This document shows positions 44,966 to 53,104 of a stretch of DNA of 64,000 nucleotides, one piece after another. Location: NCBI GenBank assembly GCA_000733415.1, contig KL662191.1:386415-450414 (forward strand), read 5' to 3'. The notes under the pieces were generated by a model. That model was not told the origin of the DNA, ran no database searches, and saw nothing but the letters and a program-made list of their open reading frames with translations. The position numbers and the translations under genes are program-made. The stretch comes from [Leptolyngbya] sp. JSC-1. Its GTDB lineage: Bacteria > Cyanobacteriota > Cyanobacteriia > Elainellales > Elainellaceae. Within the stretch, counting starts at the first letter, position 1. Every line of letters starts with the position of its first letter.

Positions 44966-46297
44966 ATGAATACCTTGCTTTCTCTTAGTCTCAGCATTCT
45001 ACCTGCTGTACCGCCTACTGTACTATTGATTGTACTAGGTTTCGCAGTTTTTAGCCTTACAGTGCTCAGTCTAGGAGCGCTTTGGTGTTACGGCTATGGG
45101 ATCTACGCTGCGATTGATTATTTGATCCACGCTAGTTCTGCCGATTTTAGCTCGCCGGAAGCGCCAGACTTTTCTCCTAGGCTCACGGTTCTCAAGCCCC
45201 TCTGTGGTGCGGATGCCGCCACCTACAGCAACTTGCTCTCGTTTTGCCAGCAAGATTATCCGGATTACCAAATTATCTTTGCGGTTCTGAGCGCTGCTGA
45301 TCCCTGTATTGAGGTGGTACAGCGACTGATCCGGCAGTTTCCCGAACGAGATCTCCAGCTCGTCATCAGTAACGGGGCAGTTGGTCCTAATCCCAAGATT
45401 GATAATTTAATAAACGCAGCCCGCTCTGCCAAATACAGCCTTTGGGTGATAGCTGACAGCGATATTCGGGTTGGGTCAGATTACTTGCAGCAGATTGTCC
45501 AGCCGTTTCGGTATCCAGGGGTAGGTATCGTAACTTGTCCCTATCGGTCCCAGGCTAAAGGATGGGTGGCAACGCTAGAAGCATTAGGAGCTGCGACTGA
45601 GTTGCATCCTGGTATCTTGATGGCTCGCCGCATCGAAGGCGTCCATTTTGCCCTAGGTTCAACGGTTGCTATCCGCCAAGATTTGCTGACCCAGATAGGG
45701 GGCTTTGAAATCATTGCCGATGATTTGGCTGATGATTTTCAGTTCGGGCGACTGCCGGCAACCCTAGGCTATCGGGTGGTGCTATCCAACTATGTGGTTG
45801 AGCATGAACTAACAGCCCATTCAACCTGGGGGGCGCTGCAACGACAAATTCGTCAAGCACGGGGCATGTGCGTTTCTCGTCCCGGTAGCTACATGGGTCA
45901 GATCATCACTTCGGGGACGGTGGCTAGTCTCTTGCTAGGGCTATTGGGTGGCTCGATCTGGAGTTGGACATTACTGGCTCTGGTCTGGCTGGCTCGCTTG
46001 GCGCTCGCTTGGGTGGTTGGCAGCCTCTGTTTGCAGGATCGCTCTACTCAACGGTATTGGTGGCTGCTGCCAATTTACGACCTGATTAGTTTTAGCATCC
46101 GGTTGAGCATCTGGGGCTGTGCTCTAGTGGGACATGGGGTAGGCCAAATTGCATGGCGCGGCCAGCGGTTTCGGTTCTTGTCAGACGGTAAAGTACATAC
46201 CATCGCGGACTTGACTGGGCGACAGCAGAACCCACAAAATTCGCAAAAAGCCTATGCGCTACCGACCTTAGAAGAACCGACTTTGAAGGAAATTTAG
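44966..46297 (+). CDS. Ceramide glucosyltransferase / HpnI-like family 2 glycosyltransferase
   Basis: About 443 residues from the ATG at 44966; an upstream in-frame start at 44795 adds 57 poorly hydrophobic residues. One helix near the start, then a GT21-type domain: RLTVLKPLCGADAATYSNLLSF-like opening, D1 region NPKIDNLINAARSAKY, DxD in VIADSDIRV and the D3 loop DDLADDFQFG. Three or four helices follow. Where the family has (Q/R)XXRW, this protein reads RQIRQAR, so the tryptophan is absent. Likely products are glycosylated sphingolipids or hopanoids, as for HpnI (bacteriohopanetetrol N-acetylglucosamine transfer). No other hpn genes are in the window. Confidence 0.85.
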   Translation: MNTLLSLSLSILPAVPPTVLLIVLGFAVFSLTVLSLGALWCYGYGIYAAIDYLIHASSADFSSPEAPDFSPRLTVLKPLCGADAATYSNLLSFCQQDYPDYQIIFAVLSAADPCIEVVQRLIRQFPERDLQLVISNGAVGPNPKIDNLINAARSAKYSLWVIADSDIRVGSDYLQQIVQPFRYPGVGIVTCPYRSQAKGWVATLEALGAATELHPGILMARRIEGVHFALGSTVAIRQDLLTQIGGFEIIADDLADDFQFGRLPATLGYRVVLSNYVVEHELTAHSTWGALQRQIRQARGMCVSRPGSYMGQIITSGTVASLLLGLLGGSIWSWTLLALVWLARLALAWVVGSLCLQDRSTQRYWWLLPIYDLISFSIRLSIWGCALVGHGVGQIAWRGQRFRFLSDGKVHTIADLTGRQQNPQNSQKAYALPTLEEPTLKEI

Positions 46298-46888
46298 CCC
46301 GCTGCCAGCTTTCAAACTCCACAAACGGAACCGTCGCGTTCAAGGCTTCGACTACTCGATCACGCCACTGCTGCCACTCAGCTTCTGACAACGCATCTCG
46401 CAACACTTCCTGCACCATGCGGTGAATGCTATAGCAATAGTCGGTTTCTAGGCGAATCAACGAATAGCGGCTCAACTCTGCCAACAGCTCCGGCAGCACC
46501 AGCTCATCTTCAGCCGCATCTACCAGCGCAGAATTTAGCAACTCGCCCAAGTGGTCTTTGCCCCAGATCAGCAGCTCATAGGGAATATTGTCGGGAGCCA
46601 AACATGCACTCAGGCTCAGCAGGTCTGCCACTGCGGGGCTACGTTGCTTCAGCGCCTCAAAGTTGATCGCTCAAGTCGTCGCCGAGTCAGGATAGTTGCC
46701 CACTTCCGGTTTCTGTTTCTCCAATACCTGCAAGCGTCGCTGCTGATAGGAACGCAAATAGGCCGCAAAACTAACGCCCTTGGTCAAAATGTAAGCCACT
46801 GCCTGCTTCAGCGCTAATGGTAAATTGCCCAACGCTTGTGCCAACTGATCTACGGTTCGTCATTCTGGTACTAACCCGAGCGCTTTAT
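46298..46888 (-). pseudogene. Remnant of an NB-ARC (NLR-like) ATPase gene
   Basis: A single open frame on the minus strand, apart from two TGA codons, reads through LVPE*RTVDQLAQALGNLPLAL, LTKGVSFAAYLRSYQQRR, YPDSATT*AINFEALKQRS and LSLSACLAPDNIPYELL to IHRMVQEVLRDALSE. This is the end of an NB-ARC domain (GLPLAL motif) and the following winged-helix region of bacterial NB-ARC/TPR signalling proteins. The P-loop and all TPRs are missing. Both stops (46860-46862 and 46671-46673) sit where the family has tryptophan, so each is a TGG-to-TGA change. The 5' side ends in a tandem repeat and the 3' side stops at the glycosyltransferase gene. Confidence 0.8.
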
Positions 46889-46894
46889 AGTCAA

Positions 46895-46990
46895 CACCCT
46901 CACCCCTCACCCCTCACCCCTCACCCCTCACCCCTCACCCCTCACCCCTCACCCCTCACCCCTCACCCCTCACCCTCACCCCTCACCCCT
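46895..46990. repeat. Heptanucleotide CACCCCT tandem repeat, G-quadruplex-prone
   Basis: Fourteen units: ten exact 7-mers in a row (46901-46970), two further 7-mers and two 6-mers. The minus strand has a dozen G4 runs three bases apart, a strong quadruplex pattern. It abuts the broken 5' end of the NB-ARC remnant. Confidence 0.95.
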
Positions 46991-47516
46991 TACCTAAACA
47001 CTATTCACCATTTACTGCTCTCCTTAGTAACTCAGCTGGGTCAGTGAGTGAAAAAGTGTGATCGCTTCTAATCGGCTCATATCGCCTAGCGCGATCGGGT
47101 TAGCACGGTTCTGTGCCTATTGTTTCATGCCCGATCCCACCTATTGCAAAGTCTGCCGTGGCTGAATGCAGATGCAGTTCGAGTCAATTTGCGGTCACGG
47201 TTGGCAGCAGAGCCTCGGCGGCAGTCGAATGCCAGTACTAACGTCTCCATCAACATCAATACCAATATCAACGAATGTACTAAATGAATCGTTAAAGATA
47301 GATGATACTTTTAGAATACTATTAGAATACTATTAGAGTGACTGAATCTGCCTATGCTTTCAATCACTGAAAGAGGATACAATCGTTTATAATAAATCGA
47401 TTGGCAGGTTGATTGCAACTCGAAAAGGCCGTAAACTCAGAACAACCACAGCCCCTATTTCCTGGCTCCTGATATAGGATTACTATAGCGGCTCTAAATT
47501 AGTGATTGAATCGGCT
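46991..47516. other. Intergenic region before cryptochrome gene
   Basis: About 525 bp with no gene seen. Part near 47310-47335 repeats TAGAATACTAT twice. Confidence 0.5.
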
Positions 47517-49007
47517 ATGACCATTGGCATTTGGGTATTGGGTGATCAGCTTTCGTTGACTCAGGCCGCATTGCAGGGTGAACGGGCACCGGTAATTTTG
47601 ATTGAATCGAGTCAGCATGTCCAAGAACGCTCTTATCATCGGCAAAAACTGGTTTTAGTGTGGTCAGCCATGCGCCACTTTGCGGCGGAGCTGCGGCAGG
47701 CAGGCTGGGATGTCAGCTATGAAATCGCCGAGAATTTCGAAACGCCTTTGCGCCACTGGATCAAAACGCATGGAATTACAGAGCTGCGGTTGATGCAGCC
47801 CAACGATCGTCCCTTTACCCAATGGCTTGCATCGCTCGAACTGCCGTGCAAAATCACCCTCGTCCCCAACAATCTATTTCTGTGGACGGCGAATCAATTC
47901 CGGGCTTGGGCAAAAGGCCGCAAAAACCTGCTGATGGAATATTTTTACCGGGAAGGGCGACAGCGCTATCAGATATTGATGCAGGGCAAGCATCCGGTCG
48001 GCGGCGTTTGGAACCTAGACAAGCAAAACCGCAAGCCGCCTAAAGGCAAACTGAATCCTCCCAAGCCCCTCTGGTTTGAACCAGATGCCATGACCCAAGA
48101 TGTCATAGACTGGGTGAAATCTGGCCATTTTTCCAGCTACGGGACCGTGGAGCCGTTTCGTTGGGGCGTGACTCGCTCACAAGCCTTGCAGGTGCTGGAT
48201 CATTTTTTGACGACCCGTTTATCGATGTTTGGTCCCTACCAGGATGCCATGCTGACTGGCGAAGAAACGCTTTGGCATGGGCTGCTTTCGCCCTATTTGA
48301 ATCTGGGACTGCTGCATCCGCTGGAGGTAATCCGGGCCGCTGAGCAAGCCTACTACGACCAGCAACTTGACCTTAACAGCGTTGAAGGGTTCATTCGACA
48401 GATTCTAGGCTGGCGGGAATACATGCATGGACTGTACCACTACGTAGACGATGACTATCCCCAGCGCAACTGGTTTAACCACACCCAGCCACTGCCGCCT
48501 TTTTTTTGGGATGCCAGTCAAACCGATATGAACTGTCTGCACCAGACACTTCAGCAAGTGGAAGCTACTGCCTACGGTCACCACATCCAACGCTTAATGA
48601 TATTGAGCAACTTTGCCCTAATCGCCGGACTGTCGCCTCAAGAGGTTGAGAACTGGTTTCACGCCGCCTTTATCGACGCCTACGACTGGGTGATGCAAAC
48701 CAACGTGATTGGTATGGGGCTATTTGCAGATGGAGGTATCTTGGCCTCTAAACCCTACGCTGCCTCGGCCAATTACATTAACAGAATGAGCGACTACTGC
48801 AAAACCTGTGCCTACAGTCCCACCGTCCGCACTGGAGCTAGGGCCTGTCCGTTCAACTTCTTCTACTGGGATTTTCTGGACCGCCATCGAAACAAACTCC
48901 AATCTCAGGGCCGCATGAGCTTCATTCTCAAAAATCTCGATCAGATGCGGAGTGAGGAGTTGGAGGAGATTCGGCTGCGGGCAAGGGAGTGGGGGAATGA
49001 ACATTAG
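47517..49007 (+). CDS. FeS-type bacterial cryptochrome / (6-4) photolyase-like protein
   Basis: A flavoprotein of 496 residues from the ATG at 47517; GTG at 47502 would add five. The N-terminal Rossmann half starts IGIWVLGDQLSL. The C-terminal half has EDILGWREYMHGLY-type sequence (here QILGWREYMHG), LSNFALIAGLSPQEVENWF and MQTNVIGMG. Three FeS-cluster cysteines are in DYCKTC and RACPFNF, and the fourth is in TDMNCLHQ, matching the four ligands of the PhrB/CryB family. Members repair (6-4) DNA photoproducts or act as light sensors. All four cysteines are present, so a [4Fe-4S] cluster is expected. Confidence 0.9.
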   Translation: MTIGIWVLGDQLSLTQAALQGERAPVILIESSQHVQERSYHRQKLVLVWSAMRHFAAELRQAGWDVSYEIAENFETPLRHWIKTHGITELRLMQPNDRPFTQWLASLELPCKITLVPNNLFLWTANQFRAWAKGRKNLLMEYFYREGRQRYQILMQGKHPVGGVWNLDKQNRKPPKGKLNPPKPLWFEPDAMTQDVIDWVKSGHFSSYGTVEPFRWGVTRSQALQVLDHFLTTRLSMFGPYQDAMLTGEETLWHGLLSPYLNLGLLHPLEVIRAAEQAYYDQQLDLNSVEGFIRQILGWREYMHGLYHYVDDDYPQRNWFNHTQPLPPFFWDASQTDMNCLHQTLQQVEATAYGHHIQRLMILSNFALIAGLSPQEVENWFHAAFIDAYDWVMQTNVIGMGLFADGGILASKPYAASANYINRMSDYCKTCAYSPTVRTGARACPFNFFYWDFLDRHRNKLQSQGRMSFILKNLDQMRSEELEEIRLRAREWGNEH

Positions 49008-49036
49008 CAATATTAGTAGGCAATGTAGAACGAACA

Positions 49037-49067
49037 CAAAAAAACACGAAGAATTGCTCTCCGTGTT
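49037..49067 (-). terminator. Rho-independent terminator after pstB
   Basis: On the minus strand: AACACG / CGTGTT stem with a 13-nt loop, then seven T. It lies about 33 bp after the pstB stop and ends the pst operon. It also lies 30 bp after the convergent cryptochrome gene. Confidence 0.7.
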
Positions 49068-49099
49068 GTCAGTTGAGATGGGTAGGTAGGGCAAAAGCT

Positions 49100-49924
49100 T
49101 TAACCGAATCGACCGCTGACGTAATCCTGAGTAGCCTGCTGTTTCGGAGCATTAAAGATACTTTCGGTGCGGTCATATTCCACCAAATAGCCAAACCGGC
49201 TGCCGCTGTCACCTGCCTCGGCGTTGAAGAAAGCTGTATAGTCTGCCACACGGGATGCTTGCTGCATGTTGTGAGTAACGATCACAATCGTAAACCGCTG
49301 TTTGAGGTCATGCATCAGGTCTTCGATACGCAAGGTGGAAATTGGATCAAGCGCAGAACAGGGTTCGTCCATCAGGATGACTTCTGGTTCAATGGCAATG
49401 GTGCGAGCAATACACAAGCGCTGTTGCTGACCACCAGATAGGGACAAACCGCTTTCCTTAAGCTTATCTTTGACCTCGTCCCACAGAGCGGCACCTCGCA
49501 GCGAACGCTCCACCAATTCATCCATATCGCCCTTATAACCATTGATACGAGCACCAAAGGCAATGTTGTCGTAGATGGATTTGGGGAACGGGTTGGGACG
49601 CTGGAACACCATACCAATCCGACGCCGCACTTCCACAGGGTCCACCTTCGGGTCATATAGATCCACACCCTGATAGGTGATTTTTCCTTCAACGCGGGCA
49701 CCCGGAATCAAATCATTCAAGCGGTTGTAGCAACGCAAGAGCGTACTTTTACCACAACCCGAAGGGCCAATGAACGCAACGACCTTGTGTTTAGGAATGT
49801 CTAGGAAAACGTTGCGAACAGCCTGGAAGGAGCCATAGAAAATCGAAACATTTTCAGTGCGAATAACAATGTCGCCAGCAATAGAGTTGTTAATCGCATC
49901 TTGTTGAATTGAGGGATTCGTCAT
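49100..49924 (-). CDS. pstB: Phosphate ABC transporter ATPase PstB
   Basis: Powers high-affinity phosphate uptake. The 274-residue protein has Walker A GPSGCGKST, Q-loop VFQRPNPFPKSI, signature LSGGQQQR, Walker B VILMDEPCSALDP and switch histidine in IVTHNMQQASRVADY. The NPFPKSIYDN and HNMQQA segments are specific to PstB. Last gene of the pst cluster, 184 bp after pstA. Confidence 0.96.
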   Translation of the reverse strand: MTNPSIQQDAINNSIAGDIVIRTENVSIFYGSFQAVRNVFLDIPKHKVVAFIGPSGCGKSTLLRCYNRLNDLIPGARVEGKITYQGVDLYDPKVDPVEVRRRIGMVFQRPNPFPKSIYDNIAFGARINGYKGDMDELVERSLRGAALWDEVKDKLKESGLSLSGGQQQRLCIARTIAIEPEVILMDEPCSALDPISTLRIEDLMHDLKQRFTIVIVTHNMQQASRVADYTAFFNAEAGDSGSRFGYLVEYDRTESIFNAPKQQATQDYVSGRFG

Positions 49925-50108
49925 AAAGCATCAGGGGTAACTTGACTATAGGTTTGAGGGATGAATTCAGAACAGGTTAAAGGACTGTTCTATTGAGCTT
50001 GGCGAACTGTGGGCTGTCAATCGAATTGTAAGCAGATCAGTTGAGTGAAACTTCCTACAGATGAGCTAAACCAATTGGATGAGGCAAGTCACTGAATTGT
50101 TGCACCTC

Positions 50109-51029
50109 CTAGTAAACCTTACGGCTAGTCAGACTGCGGGCCAAAATACTGACAGTCAGAATCAGCAAAACCACGATCAGCGCAGCAGCCCAAGCCAGTT
50201 CGTTCTGATTTTTGTAGGGGGCAATCGCGTAGTTGTAGATTAGCACCGAGAGCGTCGCAATCGGCTCGCGCAGGCTGCGAGCGTCAAACTGGTTGAACAG
50301 AGCCGTAAACAAGAGCGGTGCTGTTTCACCCGCAGCCCTTGCCAAGGCTAGCGTTACTCCAGTGGCAATAAACGGTAGAGCCGCGGGAAGGATCACATTG
50401 GTGACTCCCTGGAAGTTGGTCGCTCCAATGCCTACCAGTCCCTGCCGCACTTCTCTCGGAATCGACTTCAATCCTTCTTCTGCCGTGCGGATAATAATTG
50501 GTGCCATCAGTACCGATAGTGCTACACCACCGGCAATCGCCGAAAAGGTGCCCATCAGTACTACTACCACCCCGTAAGCAAACAAGCCGGCAATAATCGA
50601 AGGCACACCGCTGAGCACATTGGTACAGAACCGCACAAATTGGGACAACTTGTTGCCCTGGCCAAACTCTACCGTGTAAATTGCCGTCAGCACCCCAACT
50701 GGGACACTGATCAAAGCACCAATCAAGCAGGTGAGCAAGGTACCCATAATGGCATTGCGAAAGCCTCCTCCATCGACTAGTGGCGGCGGCGGCAGTTCGG
50801 TAAATACAGAGGGAAAATCCTGCAGCAGGCGGCTGAGGCCATTCTTCAACAGCATGAACAAAATGGAAGCCAGCGGTAACAGGGCAATGGCAACACACAG
50901 CATTACCAAGCCCGTCATGACTTTGCCAAATAACTTGCGCCCGGATGTAACTCCCTTGTCAAACTCGCCGGTTGCAATGTCGTAGGGGTTGTCATTTTGA
51001 GGACGACTGGACTGATTCGGTGAACTCAT
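50109..51029 (-). CDS. pstA: Phosphate ABC transporter permease PstA
   Basis: A 306-residue permease with six helices. Marks include a helix LVMLCVAIALLPLASILFML, the loop GGGFRNAIMGTLLTCLIGAL, GVPSIIAGLFAYG and the docking loop GLVGIGATNFQGVTNVILPAALP. The first 35 residues are polar and in the cytoplasm. It lies 70 bp after pstC. Confidence 0.94.
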   Translation of the reverse strand: MSSPNQSSRPQNDNPYDIATGEFDKGVTSGRKLFGKVMTGLVMLCVAIALLPLASILFMLLKNGLSRLLQDFPSVFTELPPPPLVDGGGFRNAIMGTLLTCLIGALISVPVGVLTAIYTVEFGQGNKLSQFVRFCTNVLSGVPSIIAGLFAYGVVVVLMGTFSAIAGGVALSVLMAPIIIRTAEEGLKSIPREVRQGLVGIGATNFQGVTNVILPAALPFIATGVTLALARAAGETAPLLFTALFNQFDARSLREPIATLSVLIYNYAIAPYKNQNELAWAAALIVVLLILTVSILARSLTSRKVY

Positions 51030-51099
51030 AGGGTAAAACAGGTACAGGACTCAGGTTCAATCAATCTGCCAGTTGACAATCAACTGATCGCTCAACCGC

Positions 51100-52062
51100 C
51101 TACTCCACTTGCTGAAAGCGACTAACAATCACTTCGGCCAGCATGTTAACGATCAGCGTCAAAATCATCAAAATCAGAGCCTGATAAAACAACGCAGACC
51201 GCTGCAGGCCGCTGGCTTCTCCAAATTGGTTAGCAATCAAAGCCGAAATAGTAGAAGCGGGGGCAAATAAAGACACATTCACCCGGTTGGCATTGCCGAT
51301 CAACATAGCGGCGGCCATCGTTTCACCGAGCGCCCGACCCAGCGCCAGCATCACCGAGCCAATAATGCCCGACAGTCCAGCGGGTAGCAAAACCTGCATG
51401 ATTGTCTCCCAGCGGGTTGCTCCCAACCCATAAGCCCCTTGACGCAACTGGGGTGGCAGCGAAATCAGCGAATCGCGAGAGATGGCAATGATGGTAGGCA
51501 AAATCATAATCGCCAGCACCAAGGCCGTGGCAAACATCTGCCGGGTTGAAGGCGGGGTAGAAAAGAAAGGAATCCAGCCAAGAGCATTGTGAATTCCCTG
51601 AAGCAACGGCAGAATAAAGGGCACGAACACGAAGATGCCCCACATCCCGTAGACCACACTCGGAATGGCGGCGAGCAGCTCAATTACAAAGGCGATCGGG
51701 GTAAGGATGCGGCGGGGCAGAAAATCTTCGCTCAAGAAAACAGCAACCCCAACTCCCAGCGGCACAGCAAACAGCAGCGCAATAATCGAACTAACGATGG
51801 TGCCGTAGATCTGGGGCAGCGCTCCGTAGAGGTCTTGGACCGGGTTCCAAACTTGGCTGAACAGAAACCCTAGGTTAAAGGTGGCAATCGCCGGAAAAGC
51901 AATCGACAGCAGCGAGTAGGTGATCCACACCAACACTGCCCCGATGCCAACTGACAGCAGCACCGTCAGCCAGTAGAAAATTCGGTCTATCAGCCGCGGC
52001 GCATGGAATTTTTGCGAAGATTCAATCAGGGTCTCTTGATTGGAAATTGTCGGCGAAGTCAT
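51100..52062 (-). CDS. pstC: Phosphate ABC transporter permease PstC
   Basis: A 320-residue permease with six helices, pairing with PstA. Marks include FNLGFLFSQVWNPVQDLYGALP, the helix AIPSVVYGMWGIFVFVPFI and docking loop GAYGLGATRWETIMQVLLP. It lies 58 bp downstream of the cyclic-nucleotide-binding protein gene. Confidence 0.94.
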   Translation of the reverse strand: MTSPTISNQETLIESSQKFHAPRLIDRIFYWLTVLLSVGIGAVLVWITYSLLSIAFPAIATFNLGFLFSQVWNPVQDLYGALPQIYGTIVSSIIALLFAVPLGVGVAVFLSEDFLPRRILTPIAFVIELLAAIPSVVYGMWGIFVFVPFILPLLQGIHNALGWIPFFSTPPSTRQMFATALVLAIMILPTIIAISRDSLISLPPQLRQGAYGLGATRWETIMQVLLPAGLSGIIGSVMLALGRALGETMAAAMLIGNANRVNVSLFAPASTISALIANQFGEASGLQRSALFYQALILMILTLIVNMLAEVIVSRFQQVE

Positions 52063-52120
52063 GATGGTGATTGCAGGAGGACAACAGAACGAAGGAGCAT
52101 ATATCGGCCCAGCGCGCCAT

Positions 52121-52522
52121 CTACTGAGTAGTTTCCATAGGATGCTTCTTAAACTGAATCAGGCGATCCGAGTAGCTGCGAATCACTTCCAGAGCAAACA
52201 TAGGCGTTTCTTGAACCGCAAATAGAAAATGCTGCTCGTCCATATACGCTACTTTGCACGGCGTTTTAGCTACTGCCGTGGAAACTCTAACTCCATCAGG
52301 ATGAACGAGTGCCCCTACCCCGAACACATCTCCAGCCGTAATGGTCTCTTTGAGCTGGCCATCGACATATTCTTCAACTTCCCCTTCTAGGAGACCGTAC
52401 ATGTAGTCCCCTTTCTGACCTGCTTCAAAAATCACGTCGCCAGCTGTAAAAATCTTGGGATCAGGCTGACGCTGAAAGATCTGAACGGTCATGGCAGGTT
52501 CTAGCGGTGTGTGTAGTGGCAT
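52121..52522 (-). CDS. Cyclic-nucleotide-binding domain protein inside the pst cluster
   Basis: A 133-residue stand-alone CNB (CAP-ED) domain: FTAGDVIFEAGQKGDYMYGLLEGEVE, then ETITAGDVFGVGALVHPDGVRVSTAVA and a C-terminal helix with EVIRSYSDRLIQF. The phosphate-binding cassette region reads FGVGALVHPDGVRVSTA, where cAMP binders have the FGEL...RxAT pattern; the glutamate is replaced by Val-Gly, so cAMP binding is doubtful. There is no DNA-binding or enzyme domain. A GAGG ribosome site lies 6 bp before the ATG at 52522, favouring it over the ATG at 52492. Position between pstS and pstC suggests a role in phosphate uptake control. Confidence 0.85.
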   Translation of the reverse strand: MPLHTPLEPAMTVQIFQRQPDPKIFTAGDVIFEAGQKGDYMYGLLEGEVEEYVDGQLKETITAGDVFGVGALVHPDGVRVSTAVAKTPCKVAYMDEQHFLFAVQETPMFALEVIRSYSDRLIQFKKHPMETTQ

Positions 52523-52880
52523 CGTTTCCTCGATTCAATCTGGAAAATGACAGGATAATAGAGTGCAAAAAACTAAAAAACTAAAGTCAATTTTGAAATC
52601 TACGAATTCTGAGAATCTCGAACACTCAATATCGATGCTCTAGATTGACCCAATGTCAATAGCTAAAGCCACAATTGAAACAGCAGCGTAAAACCCTGAA
52701 TTCAACTCTTTGTGCAAAAGCTATGCAAAATCTACCAATATTACTTTGAATTTCCACGTCGTCTATCCTACAGCGCGTCTTAAATAAGCCTTAAGAGCAT
52801 GCTTCAACCAACAAAGAGCTTACCAGAATGAACCAATAGGTCAGGAAATCAAGAGGCTTATAAAGATTCTGGACCTTTTT

Positions 52881-52928
52881 CCTACATATAGTGACTCCTA
52901 CATATAGTGATTCCTACACACAGTGATG
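52881..52928. repeat. Three 16-bp tandem repeats
   Basis: Units CCTACATATAGTGACT, CCTACATATAGTGATT and CCTACACACAGTGATG end to end. Confidence 0.9.
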
Positions 52929-53016
52929 TAAACCGAGGTCCCTGATATCAAGAAGATAGAAGCAGTCTATCAGCATTCTTGCAGAAAAGATGCAGGCAGC
53001 AGCACCTCTTTAGAAG

Positions 53017-53050
53017 CTGGGAAAGGCAGCCATCAACTAACCTTTCCCAG
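53017..53050 (-). terminator. Strong hairpin after pstS
   Basis: Perfect 10-bp stem CTGGGAAAGG / CCTTTCCCAG with a 14-nt loop, 54 bp after the pstS stop. There is no clean T-tract on either strand. It could be a partial terminator or a 3' mRNA stabiliser that keeps pstS mRNA above that of the membrane genes. Confidence 0.65.
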
Positions 53051-53104
53051 GCTATAATCGCCTATCTGTTACAGAAACACATATCTGTATCTTCTGTATC
53101 TGCC

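Larger units (their letters stand above)
52523..53104. other. Intergenic region pstS to CNB gene
   Basis: No gene. Contains the strong hairpin after pstS (53017-53050) and a 16-bp tandem repeat (52881-52928). Confidence 0.6.

Noticed and set aside
46895..46990. Possible CRISPR or origin iterons
   Set aside because: Units of 7 bp without spacers; no dnaA, dnaN or parAB genes nearby.
46817..47047. Open frame reading through the CACCCCT repeat as PHPSPLT repeats
   Set aside because: It exists only because the heptamer repeat stays open; no ribosome site or conserved sequence on either side.
52881..52928. Possible CRISPR array
   Set aside because: Units are 16 bp, adjacent, without spacers; no cas genes anywhere in the window.
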